Shown piece by piece: positions 20,226-28,894 of a stretch of 28,894 bases of DNA; position 1 is the first letter of the stretch, and the number at the start of each line of letters is the position of its first letter. Under the pieces are notes generated by a model. That model searched no databases and was not told the origin of the DNA. It was given only the letters and a program-made list of their open reading frames with translations. The position numbers and the translations under genes are program-made. The DNA lies in assembly GCA_958430865.1 (NCBI GenBank), contig CAUDNR010004505.1, forward strand, positions 19,498 to 48,391, given 5' to 3'. This DNA comes from Entrophospora sp. SA101 (lineage: Eukaryota > Glomeromycota > Glomeromycetes > Entrophosporales > Entrophosporaceae).

Positions 20226-20482
20226 CCTAATTCGGACATTTTCCGAAAGGCAAATCCTTTATCCATGGAATAACAATGGGTAAAGCTTCTGCCTTTCGGG
20301 GTGTGTGGCGTGGATATTTCTGATGTTGATCTCCGGGATTTTGTCCGGATAACTCACTCTATGATCGACAAACTCATGGGTAGGATAATTATAATATATC
20401 CCTCTACAGGCAAAACCTTTATCCATGATGACAAATGGATAAAGGTTTTGCCTGTTTGGAAAATGTCCGAATCACCTGCTTC
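20226..20482. repeat. Twin-hairpin element
   Basis: About 257 bp with a hairpin at each end. Left: 20243-20266 pairs imperfectly with 20275-20299 around an 8-nt loop, outer bases CCGAAAGGC/GCCTTTCGG. Right: 20407-20426 pairs perfectly over 20 bp with 20435-20454 around an 8-nt loop, outer bases CAGGCAAAACC. The two hairpins are also related to each other, and the outer flanks are inverse copies (AATTCGGACATTTTCC on the left, GGAAAATGTCCGAAT on the right). About 105 bp of single-copy sequence lies between. I do not recognise a named family; the plan recalls double-hairpin elements of fungal mitochondrial DNA and some foldback MITEs. Confidence 0.7.
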
Positions 20483-20703
20483 AATCCCTATAAAATTAAA
20501 TTTATTTTATCAAAAAAATTTTTTTAATTAATGATTTTATTTAAAAACAATAAATCCCATTTTGCAGTTATGTGATTCCATTTTTGATACTAAATCATCA
20601 TAATTATAGTTTCAGGGGTTGCAGAGGTTGTAGAAAAAGTTGCAACTCGAGCTTTAAAACCTGCAGTTTCAGAAAATGTGAAAACAGTTACAGACACCAA
20701 CTT

Positions 20704-21010
20704 TAGTCACGCGACTTTTTTCTATTCTAAATTCAATTGAAATAGCAAAAAAGATTGACGATTGATTTTGTCACAAGCGATAAAACGAATGTCCACTATG
20801 ATATTTACCAGAGACTAAAAATCTGTTTTTAAAAATAAAAAAGATCGGCAGATGCAGTGTGCATTGTGCGCATCATGCACATGAATATTGAATTTTTCCC
20901 CATCCCTTGTTACGATTTTTTTCCGAGTGAACATTCAATTTTCAAATTTTCTTTAAATATCTTTTTTATTCACTCCATTCACATTAAAGCTTTTGAAAAA
21001 GTATTCAATA
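20704..21010. other. Non-coding spacer
   Basis: Just over 300 bp with no recognised feature, apart from a GC-richer patch near 20844-20880 with alternating TGCGCATCATGCACATG-type words. Confidence 0.4.
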
Positions 21011-21510
21011 ATGGATAAATTTGTTATTCGCAAAAGTAGACTCTGAGGATAAAGAAAAAAGTAATGAAGGATCCGAACAGGCAGCAGCTAGTACACAAAA
21101 GCGAAAAATAAAGGAACAATCGGACAAGAAGGTGAAGATTTTGATCCAAATCGATTACGAATTTACCCTTGGGTTGAACAAAGTGAAGATAGTAATAGAA
21201 AGATAACAATGTTTTGCAGCTGGTGTAAAAGGAAGAATATTTTTACAACGGCGGTGCACAATCATACCGAAAGCAAATGGATATGTAAAATTAGTTACTA
21301 TATTAATATAACATCAATCGGTTTTTTGCATATTTACACCAACTGCAAGGATAAATTTCGCATTTTTTTTCTTGATTGGTTGGTGTTATTATTATTATTA
21401 TTTCCTCATTTTGTGTACTAGCTTGCTATCCTTTTCTTTTACTTTGCGAATAATAACATTGAAGAAAAAAAATGATAAATTTGATCCAACTGAATCCGTC
21501 GCACCTCTAA
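21011..21510 (+). pseudogene. Zinc-finger transposase N-terminal fragment
   Basis: The ATG at 21011 (MDKFVIRKS) opens a frame with early damage. Pieces then read SNEGSEQAAASTQKRK, after a shift GEDFDPNRLRIYPWVEQSED, KITMFCSWCKRKNIFTTAVH and NHTESKW. The RIYPWVE..CSWC pattern resembles the TTF-type zinc finger at the start of hAT-like transposases (compare YPWLETE..CRIC at 13809). After a gap another piece reads KKNDKFDPTESVAPLNLYRE (about 21460-21520). No catalytic core follows. It is probably a 5' remnant of a transposase or a gene derived from one. Confidence 0.4.
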
Positions 21511-21559
21511 ATTTATATCGTGAGCAAACAAATTTATTATGTATTTTGCACATTTCTAC

Positions 21560-22959
21560 AGAAAATCTTAAGCTCGTGCAAATTGTACAAGATGAAAAAC
21601 CTCAATACCGTTTATATTCGACATGTTTTTTTTATAGAACATTTTCTTTTGCAATTTTGTCCTACCAGGATTTTCAGTTGTTTGGAGATATCTTACTACC
21701 TTCGTGAAGACCTAAAAAATTAGAGGTCAAAAAAACCTAATCGGTTAAGCATATAAATAAGAAATCACACAACCATGTAATTTATGATTTTAGTGTACAA
21801 AAAAATGTTAGTATGTTGTTATTTGATGACTTAAGTTCTTTTAAATAATGAACAATTCTTATGTCTGCTCATTATGAATCAATTATTATTATTATTACCT
21901 TTATATTATCTTTATATTATCTTTCTAGGTGACAATAAATTATAATTACAAAGATTTTCAATAGGTGGTAAATCAATTTAGTTGTATTTCACTTTTACTC
22001 TCCATTCTCTTACATCAACCGATAATGTGAATGTGGCTTCATTTCACAATTAAGTGGGACACTTTGTCATTTTAACTTTATACAATTAAAAATAGATTCA
22101 AGGGTTCTGGCCAAAATGCATATCGATCCTTTTCATTTATCACAAATTGGAATTAAGGGTAATCTACTATTTTAACAGATTAATGGATTACTTTAATAAC
22201 GGGTTAATGGAATAATTTAACACCGGCCAACTGTTTATTAGCCTCTAGTAAAAATAGGTGTACGGATACTTTTAATAGATGGGATGTATATATAATAAAA
22301 TGGCAGAAATAAGGAAAATTTTGAATTTAAATTTGTATTTGTAATTTTTGTTTTGACATAATGAAATAGTGTGTTATTCTTTATTAACCCATATTTTTAA
22401 GAATAATTCAATACCACACATCACAACAATATCAACGATTTCTTCTTTTTCTAAATCCAGTTTTTTTTATTGATGCTATGATCAAGTTTTGTGTTATTTA
22501 AACTTGAGATAACAAGGTTGTACTAAGTTTTTATATTAGTGAACTTATTATGGTGAAATTTATTATTAAAAATTATTAAATAGGGTTATGCAATGAATAT
22601 AATATGATGACAACGATACTATTTCTCTATTACTTGAGAGTAGATTTTTTTGTTAATTCAAAGAATCCCAACCTTCCTCCAAAAATTTTTCTACCGCATT
22701 CCAGCCAACATACAATGTCATAAGTGTGATCCCATATTGAAGGGAGGGTTCCGTTTTATTGAAATAAATAATAATAACGCCACATAAAACATTACAATTA
22801 GAATTTACGAGAAATTTATTAACCCCTGCCGATCTTAGAAATTTTTTTGATCCTTAAGATAGATATTATTCTCATAGTAATAAGTAATTCAGACTGAAAA
22901 TTTTTTATCGAAATTGTTCTTCAGGGCTTCTTTCCCTTTATAACATCCGGGTTTCAAAA
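21560..22959. other. Long non-coding AT-rich interval
   Basis: Nothing convincing was seen. Overlapping short ORFs near 21520-21723 have no recognisable content and may be decayed tail of the preceding fragment. Short tandem words occur near 21886-21925 (TTATATTATC) and near 22175-22222 (TTAATGGAWTA..TTTAA). Confidence 0.4.
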
Positions 22960-23027
22960 TTGGTCCTTAAAGTTAATTTTACTCCTAAAAAAGGATATTA
23001 TTTCTACAATAAAATTTTCTCTGTAAC

Positions 23028-23097
23028 ATCTTTATTCATCTTCATAATTATTATTGTCATCCAAGTGAAATTCGTTTTTATCATCATTACCATTATT

Positions 23098-23153
<56 letters not shown>

Positions 23154-23464
23154 TATTATAAGTTGATAAAGGACTAAGTACGGACTTGAAAATCCTAAAG
23201 CAACTTCATTATGATGAGGTGTCTGTTTTGATGATGGGCAAAAATGAAGTTGGAGATTGTAAAGATGGAGAAGATGTAGTAACGATCAAGTTCTCGTTTA
23301 CAATAATTTATATCATAAGGACGTCTTCTTTGTATTCCCCTCATCCCAATTTGTTCCTTTGTTTTATTTTTATTATCACCACTAATAGTAGGGTTAATTG
23401 CTGAATAGGCTCGATGATTTTGAATTTCTTGTTTTTCTTGTTCTAATTGTTGTTGTCTTTCCAT
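23028..23464 (-). CDS. Possible low-complexity protein gene with Asp repeat
   Basis: The ATG at 23464 gives MERQQQLEQEKQEIQNHRAY through KEQIGMRGIQRRRPYDINYC to about 23295 (open frame to 23195). A second frame reads TSSPSLQSPTSFLPIIKTDT. After two stops it continues as SVLSPLSTYNN, about 18-20 Asp and NNGNDDKNEFHLDDNNNYED, ending in TAA near 23028. The pieces look like real low-complexity protein, but I cannot find a splice that joins them, so this may be a gene with a frameshift, a pseudogene, or chance. No domain was recognised. The acidic end resembles in style the tail of the Sec62 protein in this window. Confidence 0.25.
23098..23155. repeat. (ATC)n microsatellite
   Basis: About 19 near-perfect ATC units on the plus strand. 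On the minus strand it could be read as GAT (Asp) codons of the uncertain gene at 23028-23464. Confidence 0.95.
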
Positions 23465-24095
23465 TATTACATTTATTTTCCTTTTAAAATTTAAAAAATA
23501 AAATTAATTTAAAATAATTTTTTAGGAAGCATGATTTAAATAACTTGTCTGCTATATATTATTATTATTATTATTTACACTTGTCTACTTTTGTTAAATC
23601 ACAACATGATTGCGGAAAGAAAGGATCGTAACTTTATTTTTTGCTCCAAAATTTGATTGGTATCGAGTACTATATGTATAGTATATCAGACAGGACTTTT
23701 TCCTTTAACTTTTTGGAGTTTTCCGGATCTATTTTATTTTTTTGTTTTTTTTGTTTTTTTTGTACGGATTTTCCACCCGCATAAAATCAAATTCAATTTA
23801 CAAATCAATAAAATCAATACTAGACTTCTTTTTTTCGTTTTACTATTTAAAAAATACTAGATTTAGGTTTTAAACATTTTTTTCCCCCCAAGAACTTTGC
23901 GTTAAAAATTTTTATTTAAATATTTCAATACTGTCCTTTATCTCAAAAAGAAAAAAAGAGACCTAAAATATATGAAGATACAATTAAAAAGTATTTAAAT
24001 ATTTAAATAAGAAATTATAACAAAATAATAAATAAATAAAATTGGCAAAACTGGGTCCTTTAATTAAAACAGAGGAGGAGAAAATAAAAAAGAAA
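23465..24095. other. Non-coding interval upstream of the glycosyltransferase-like gene
   Basis: 630 bp, AT-rich, with an (ATT)n run near 23558-23575 and T-rich tracts at 23724-23761. It must contain the promoter of the gene starting at 24096. No specific site could be assigned, and the short ORF at 23657-23860 is not credible. Confidence 0.4.
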
Positions 24096-25127
24096 ATGAA
24101 CATTTATATGAAGAAAAAAGTTTTTAAACGTTTAAACATATTAACAATTATTGTACTTGTAATAATGATGATCCTAATAATGCAATATATCGGAACTAAT
24201 ACTCGTGTGCCTGAACCTGGTAAATAAATAAATCAAAGAAAATTACATGACCATGCACATATATTCATATATTTACATATGTATTATCTTATAACTTTTG
24301 TAGATTTAGATTCCAAATGCATTGAAAGTGATAATAATAACATTAACAATAATTACAATAACGATAGAAATAAATCATTTACAATTATAACGGGCGCAAG
24401 TAGAAATCATTTTTGTCCATTAAAGGCTTTTCTTTATAATATGTATGAGACGCTTGAAGGATTTGATTATAATATGGTGGTATATGATCTGGGATTATCA
24501 ATAGAGCAAAGAATGGCATTAAAAGAATTAAAGAATTCAAATTATTTAAGTGATTTAAGAGTATTTAATTTTAGTAAATATCCTTCATTTTGGGATATTA
24601 ATGAGGGAAGAGGTGAATACGCGTGGAAACCTGGAATGATTAAAGAGGTATCTAAAGATTATCCTGGCACACTTATTTGGTTGGATTCCGGCACAAAAGT
24701 TGAAAGATTTTTATTCAAAAAATTAAAAATTTTTACCGAGACATTTGATGGATTTGTATCACCAAAATCACCTGGATTCATGAATGAATGGACTCATCCT
24801 GGCGTATATGATTATTATAAAGATGATCATAGCAAATATGACAAATTGATGAATTGTAATGCGGCTTTTGTGATATTTGACACATACAGAGTGCAATATT
24901 TGATTGATGAATGGTATGACTGTGCACTGGTTAAAGATTGTATAGCCCCAGTTGGTAGTAGTAGAGTTAATCACAGACAAGATCAAACAATACTGACTTA
25001 CTTGGCTGCAAAAGGTAACAGATATTGTGATAAGAGTAGACGTTTATTTGGCGTTACTATCCATATGGATAGTTATTGTAAAGAAACCATATCGGGTTAT
25101 GAATCAAATCACCCCGAGCTTCAATAA
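24096..25127 (+). CDS. Type II membrane glycosyltransferase-like protein
   Basis: Two exons, 24096-24219 and 24304-25127, with an 84-nt GT..AG intron (donor GGTAAATAA, acceptor TTTTGTAG) in phase 1, giving 315 residues. The ATG at 24096 gives MNIYMKKKVFKRLNILTIIV; an ATG four codons later is also possible. A short basic cytosolic end is followed by one membrane segment (about 14-32), an Asn-rich stem (51-64) and a lumenal domain starting FTIITGAS at 67. Landmarks are YAWKPG (147-152), LIWLDSG (165-171, a likely acidic nucleotide-sugar/metal site), WTHPGVYDYY (204-213), DQTILTYL (268-275) and late Cys residues. This topology fits a Golgi glycosyltransferase. The fold resembles uncharacterised families of the DUF1647 kind, but that name is recalled, not tested. 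The frame is intact. Substrate unknown. Confidence 0.8.
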
Positions 25128-25527
25128 AGTATTAAATAATTTGTACATTTCTAATAATTATAATTTTTTTTTATATATATTTTAATTTTCATTTTTAATA
25201 GAATTATAATATTACATAGAGTAATAGAAACTGATTAATAATTTAATTAGAGCATTCATTATATAATATATATCAGTGTAAAGGTTGGAATCGACTAAAC
25301 TTTTTTTTGAACAACTAATAGTTAACTATTTAGTTGACTATTTTAATTGATTATTTAGTCGAATATTTTAGTCGAATATTTAGTTGACTATTTTAATCGA
25401 CTAATTAGTCAGCTACTAATATTACTACTACTACTACTAATACTAATGCTAATATTAATACTATGTTAGTGTTATTCTTGTCTGACCAATTACGATTTTT
25501 GTGTTTTATCATTCAAAATGTAAATTT

Positions 25528-25730
25528 TCTATGCGGAAGAGTATCAATATGATGATGACGACAGTGGTGGTGATAAATTTACATGTGAACTAATAAACAA
25601 TTCCAATATAAGGTCCAATAGTTCTAATGATTTAAGCGGTGATTCCAGAAGACCTTTTAAAAAACGAATCGTAACACATGGTTTTGTGTGGATGCATTTT
25701 GAAAAAGCGAAAATAAAAAAATATTTCTAA
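25528..25730 (+). pseudogene. BED-finger exon fragment inside the hAT derivative
   Basis: A plus-strand frame reads YAEEYQYDDDDSGGDKFTCE, NSSNDLSGDSRRPFKKRIVT and HGFVWMHFEKAKIKKYF before TAA at about 25730. The FVWMHFEK stretch resembles the start of a BED zinc finger, the N-terminal part of hAT transposases. The Cys/His ligands that should follow are deleted. It is a leftover of the parent autonomous element. Confidence 0.45.
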
Positions 25731-25810
25731 TCGACTAAATAATCGACTAAATAGTCAACTAATACTAATACTAATTAGTCAACTAAAATAATCGACTAAA
25801 TAATCGACTA

Positions 25811-25917
25811 CAGTGAACCCTCTATAAGTGCACCCCCTCGGGAACATAGTGCTATTTCTTGTGAGCGTGCATTTATGGAGGGTATACATAGTGCGTGCAT
25901 TTAGGGAGGGTTCACTG
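25811..25917. mobile_element. 107-bp MITE with TA target duplication
   Basis: Terminal inverted repeats CAGTGAACCCTC...GAGGGTTCACTG lie between TA dinucleotides (25809-25810 and 25918-25919). The inner arms also pair (AAGTGCACCC / GTGCGTGCATTT). This is a pogo/mariner-style non-autonomous element inserted in a TCGACTA repeat of the larger hAT derivative. Confidence 0.8.
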
Positions 25918-26057
25918 TAAATAGTCAACTAAATAATCGACTAAAGAAATTTTGACCAACTAGTAGTTGACTAAGAATTTTTTTGGGATGATTCCAACCT
26001 CTATATCAGTAAATAAGATTGTTAAATAATAACAGTTTTTTTAATCAATAATGAATA

Positions 26058-26666
26058 AAGTTCAGAATGATTCGGTTTCGGTTTTTTTAATTATTATTGA
26101 ACACAAAAAAAAAATTTTTTTTCTTCAACGAACTTCATCCAGCGAATTATAATTAAATTCACGTTTCAACGAACTTTAAAAATTTTGTTACACATTATTA
26201 TTATGAAAACAAAAATTATTCGTTGAAACGCGATTAGTAATCTCGTTTCATGAATTTTGAAACGAGGTTTGACTGTACAAGACTCTTATATTCAATTAAA
26301 TTAATTAGTAGCACTCTAATTACAACAAATATTGCACTTAATTACTATTTAGCAATTTAATCATGGATCCGCACTTGTGCAATTGCGATTCAGTGGTTTA
26401 ATCCCGAAATAGATCTTCAAGTACTAGTATGAAGTCGCAAAATCTATGTTAATTTCTATTAAATACATTATAATGTTATAAAATGGAATAAATAAATTAT
26501 AAAAATATATTAATGTGGAATTAGAGAATGAATTGGCATTAATTTCTAATTCTGGTAACACTATCAATTTAAATTTTTATTGGTTTAAAAATAAGTTCGG
26601 TTCGGTTTCAGTTTGAATGCAAAAAACTCAATTCAGTTTACTCATCAAACCGAACCATTAAGAACT
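26058..26666. repeat. Candidate MITE with TTCGGTTT ends
   Basis: AAGTTCAGAATGATTCGGTT on the left is matched by the inverse of AACCGAACCATTAAGAACTT on the right (26649-26668), with about four mismatches. Flanks TAATGAAT and TAATGATG are similar but not identical. Inside, a pogo-like right end (GAAACGAGGTTTGACTG followed by TA, near 26259-26277) marks a further truncated element. The assignment is tentative. Confidence 0.4.
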
Positions 26667-26713
26667 TTAATGATGAAGTTACACAATAAAATATTAATAT
26701 TAATATTATTATA

Positions 26714-27130
26714 ATTGGCTCGGCCTAAAGACCTCCTAAATTTTGGGCAAATTTTAAAAGTATAGAAGTCATTTTCTGTCCTATCTTTTTAAAAAAATAG
26801 CTCTATTAGTTGATATAATATGTATTTAATAAAAAATTTTTCTCAAAAAAATTCTTTGTTGTAGAGTTCTATTTTTTTTTTAAAACATGTACTTTACTAT
26901 GCTCATGAGAAATTTGAGCGCTAGGATCACTGCTAAATTTAGACCAGTTTTGATGATCATTATTAAATTAGACTAATAATCAACCATCATATCTAAATTT
27001 GGCAGTAAGATAAACCAAAATCACGTGAAACCCTTTTTTTAAAAAAATTTTTTGAACGAATCATGAAATCGCAATTTTTTGAAATTTGAGCATGTAGCAC
27101 AGCAATAGGAGGTCTTTAGACCAAGTCAAT
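26714..27130. mobile_element. 417-bp MITE-like inverted-repeat element
   Basis: Terminal inverted repeats of about 25 bp: ATTGGCTCGGCCTAAAGACC on the left and the inverse of GGTCTTTAGACCAAGTCAAT on the right (two mismatches). A second internal inverted pair (CACTGCTAAATTTAGA near 26930 and TCTAAATTTGGCAGTA near 26991) suggests a long hairpin. No coding capacity, and the target duplication is unclear. Confidence 0.65.
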
Positions 27131-27416
27131 CATACTATTATTATTGATGGATATTAATATTAACGGATATCTAATAATTATACCCACACCAAGGAAAATA
27201 AAGTTAGAGCTCCGAACAAGTCGGGTCGGGTCAACAGGTCACAGATTAATTTTTTTATTTATTGCAAAAAACTTAAAAAAACTAATACAAAAAAATTATT
27301 ATTTATTTTAATTATTCAATTTTAATACATTTATCTTTTATCATTGTCATTGTAATTATTGTAATTGTCAATCTCAATTTTTCTTTTTGACATTATTAAT
27401 TAATTTATGCTTATAT

Positions 27417-27646
27417 CCTATAAAATATAAAATATGGGATTGGTACAGAATAGATACAGAATAGGTGTGGAATGTAAAAAAAAAGTATGGAAAAGTTGCA
27501 CAAAAGGTGCAGGAAAGACTGTTAAAAGTACGAAAGTTTTGTTTTTGTTACATGAACTATTTCCGTACTATTTCCTGCACCTTTTGTACGTCTTTTCCAC
27601 ACTTTTTTTGCATTCTGTGCCAACTCTGTATTTTATTTTTTATGGG
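27417..27646. mobile_element. Foldback element, copy 2
   Basis: A 230-bp palindrome. The left arm from CCTATAAAATA (27417) pairs with the right arm ending in TTTTATGGG (27646); the central words TGCACAAAAGGTGCAGGAAA and their inverse (TTTCCTGCACCTTTTGTACG) are clear. End sequence and the GGTACAGAATAGATACAGAA-type words match copy 1 at 18754-19244, so this is the same family, shorter. The small ORFs in it are shadows. Confidence 0.65.
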
Positions 27647-27778
27647 AATACTGTGGGTTTTTTTTAAATTTATATGATGATATAGTAATGATGAAATAGT
27701 AATAATAATAACGAAATAGCAGTAACAATAATAATTCTAAAAAATAAAAAAATAATAATAAGGTTTTCTCTTATTACT

Positions 27779-27903
27779 GTTGTACATGAAAATGAAATTA
27801 TGTGAATTCGCAATTCACATATGTGAAATTCAAATTAGCCAATCAGAATTTCACCCACTCCATAATATTTCAATTTCACATAATTTCAATTTCACATACA
27901 ACA
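27779..27903. mobile_element. 125-bp MITE with TGTGAAATT-type ends
   Basis: GTTGTACATGAAAATGAAAT on the left is the inverse of ATTTCAATTTCACATACAAC on the right, with about three mismatches. Internal palindromes (ATTCGCAATTCACATATGTGAA) strengthen a hairpin. It is AT-rich and non-coding. Confidence 0.6.
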
Positions 27904-28155
27904 TCACCAAATAATTTTTCTGAAATAATCATAATAATAATAATAATAACATAATTTATTATTATTTTTATTTATATAAAACACTTGCATCAATTATTGC
28001 TTTTTTTTATGTCAAAATTGTTATTTTGCCATTTATTTTTACTCATTTATTAGTATCCATACTAGTTTCAAAAATAATTTTGGGTTTCTAAAGGCAATTA
28101 TAACATGATGTTGACCTGGGACAATTAAAACCATGACCTGACCTGTTTTGGAGCT

Positions 28156-28734
28156 CTATTGAAGACATACCTGATTTGAGAGTAAAGTGTAAATACATAT
28201 TAATATTCATGGAAATTGTTGTTATGTATATTGGAAGAAATTGTATTATTGTATTAGTATAAATATTAAATAAATGCATCATTGTCATTAAAACTTAGAC
28301 ATGATTTCATAGATTTTTTCCATTTCACCTTGCCCATTAAATATAAACCCTAATAATTCATAAAACAATAAATATATAAATTTAATAATTTAATATATAT
28401 ATATATAAATATTATTTTGAGTAATCCTTACATGTAAAGTGAAATTACGATTCATTGATAGGCAACTGTCTGAACTAGAAGTATATTCTATAAGTTTTAT
28501 TCTATATATTCCTATGCTACTATTAATAAGAAATTAATTAACGAAATTACTCTTTTTTAAAGTTAATCAACAAAAACATTCTTTTTTAAACCTAATATAT
28601 TTGAGATCCAGAACTTACTGAAGACCTTAATTAATAATTAACCTGAAACTGGAATCTTTATACTATCTATTCCTCTCATAGTACTGTGAGCGTGCAATCT
28701 GAGTTTCCTAGTTAATAGGTTATTTATAGCTCAA
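28156..28734. other. Non-coding AT-rich interval
   Basis: No gene was seen. A 66-codon minus-strand ORF at 28088-28288 overlaps the inverted-repeat end and has no recognisable content. Simple AT runs occur near 28391-28410. Confidence 0.4.
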
Positions 28735-28821
28735 CACACAGCCTACCTGCAGACTTATGGTCAAGTTTCCTTTATTTATATATATGTATGTCACACAGCC
28801 TACCTGCTGACTTACGATCAA
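28735..28821. repeat. 30-bp direct repeat, two copies
   Basis: CACACAGCCTACCTGC followed by (A/T)GACTTA(T/C)G(G/A)TCAA occurs at 28735-28764 and 28792-28821, offset 57 bp, with three differences. It is more GC-rich than its surroundings. It may continue beyond the window. Function unknown. Confidence 0.75.
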
Positions 28822-28894
28822 AGATTAATAATAAAAATAACTTTTATCTTCCTGGATAAAAGGGTCCCTAGGTTCTATGTAAATGATTATATCC

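Larger units (their letters stand above)
18661..20703. repeat. Long inverted-repeat pair (90-bp arms)
   Basis: The left arm at 18661-18750 (DTTTGATGTCTGTAACTG-like start, then TTTTCACATTTTCTGAAACT) matches the reverse complement of 20613-20703 at about 85% by eye. The arms could be the ends of a 2.04-kb element that contains the BED-finger transposase fragment, the twin-hairpin element and, inserted just inside the left arm, the foldback element. No target duplication was found. Confidence 0.6.
25279..26003. mobile_element. hAT deletion derivative with 8-bp target duplication
   Basis: Ends are TAAAGGTTGGAATC (25279) and GATTCCAACCTCTA (26003), flanked by TATCAGTG (25271-25278) and TATCAGTA (26004-26011), a 7/8 match of the length expected for hAT. 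Subterminal regions are arrays of TCGACTAAAT / AGTTGACTATTT words in both orientations (25322-25410 and 25733-25975). Such arrays often act as transposase-binding sites. The middle retains a BED-finger exon fragment, and a smaller TA-flanked MITE is nested at 25811-25917. Confidence 0.75.
27205..28155. repeat. Inverted-repeat-bounded region (about 950 bp)
   Basis: TAGAGCTCCGAACAAGTCGG on the left (27205) is matched by the inverse of ACCTGACCTGTTTTGGAGCT (28135-28154), about 23 bp with a few mismatches. Repeated GGTC/GACC words (CGGGTCGGGTCAACAGGTC; TTGACC..ATGACCTGACC) lie on both sides. It encloses the second foldback element and a small MITE. It is probably an old non-autonomous element. 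Confidence 0.45.

Noticed and set aside
20301..20531. 76-codon ORF over the twin-hairpin element
   Set aside because: It spans the hairpin and its flank, has no domain, and the repeat structure explains the open frame.
22960..23166. Plus-strand ORF with long poly-Ile
   Set aside because: Product of the ATC microsatellite; poly-Ile of this length is not a credible protein.
1..28894. CRISPR arrays, rRNA or tRNA genes
   Set aside because: No regularly spaced repeat array, rRNA core or convincing tRNA cloverleaf was recognised by eye; a tRNA scan could not be run.

Overview
This is a eukaryotic nuclear window, very AT-rich and intron-containing, dense in decayed DNA transposons. Gene content and style point to an arbuscular mycorrhizal fungus (Glomeromycotina, Rhizophagus-like). 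The evidence is a TKL-type kinase-like protein with the N-terminal Cys-pair module and 'EWIPWNRF' lead-in typical of the expanded Glomeromycotina kinase families, short GT..AG introns, a Sec62 orthologue, and hAT, Tc1/mariner and pogo elements. The species assignment is inference from recall, not from a search.

Layout. 1-1990 is AT-rich non-coding DNA with one small hairpin element. 1994-2984 (-) is SEC62, two exons. 3082-6830 is a compact block of decayed reading frames that make sense only if TGA is read as Trp: a DUF7869-like protein, coiled-coil proteins, a Cys-rich zinc-ribbon-like protein and other fragments. 7094-8830 (-) is a ferric-reductase/NOX-type flavocytochrome, two exons. 9196-11238 (-) is a three-exon kinase-like protein that lacks catalytic residues and has a C-terminal membrane anchor. 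11614-14001 is a hAT transposon with 38-bp terminal inverted repeats. 14262-15132 is a truncated Tc1/mariner element. 15136-18420 is a broken repeat-encoded ORF split by a pogo/Tigger-like element. 18453-20703 is a stack of repeats: a tandem repeat, a large foldback element, a BED-finger hAT fragment, a twin-hairpin element and a long inverted repeat. 21011-21510 is another zinc-finger transposase fragment. 23028-23464 (-) is a doubtful low-complexity gene with an Asp-repeat microsatellite. 24096-25127 (+) is a type II membrane glycosyltransferase-like gene, two exons. 25279-28160 holds nested MITE-like elements, including a hAT deletion derivative with a near-perfect 8-bp target duplication. 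The right end is non-coding.

How the parts relate. The four convincing host genes (SEC62, the reductase, the kinase-like gene and the glycosyltransferase-like gene) show no shared pathway; three act at membranes, which may be chance. The most interesting feature is the 3.1-6.8 kb block. About ten in-frame TGA codons sit where Trp fits, against one in-frame TGG in the best-preserved frames, while true ends use TAA or TAG. Host-side transposon fossils in the same window do not show this pattern. The simplest reading is a fossil insertion from a TGA=Trp genome. The obvious candidate is the Mollicutes-related endobacteria (MRE) that live inside these fungi; a mitochondrial plasmid is the main alternative. 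Its DUF7869-like gene belongs to a mainly eukaryotic family, so it may record a transfer from fungus to endobacterium and back.
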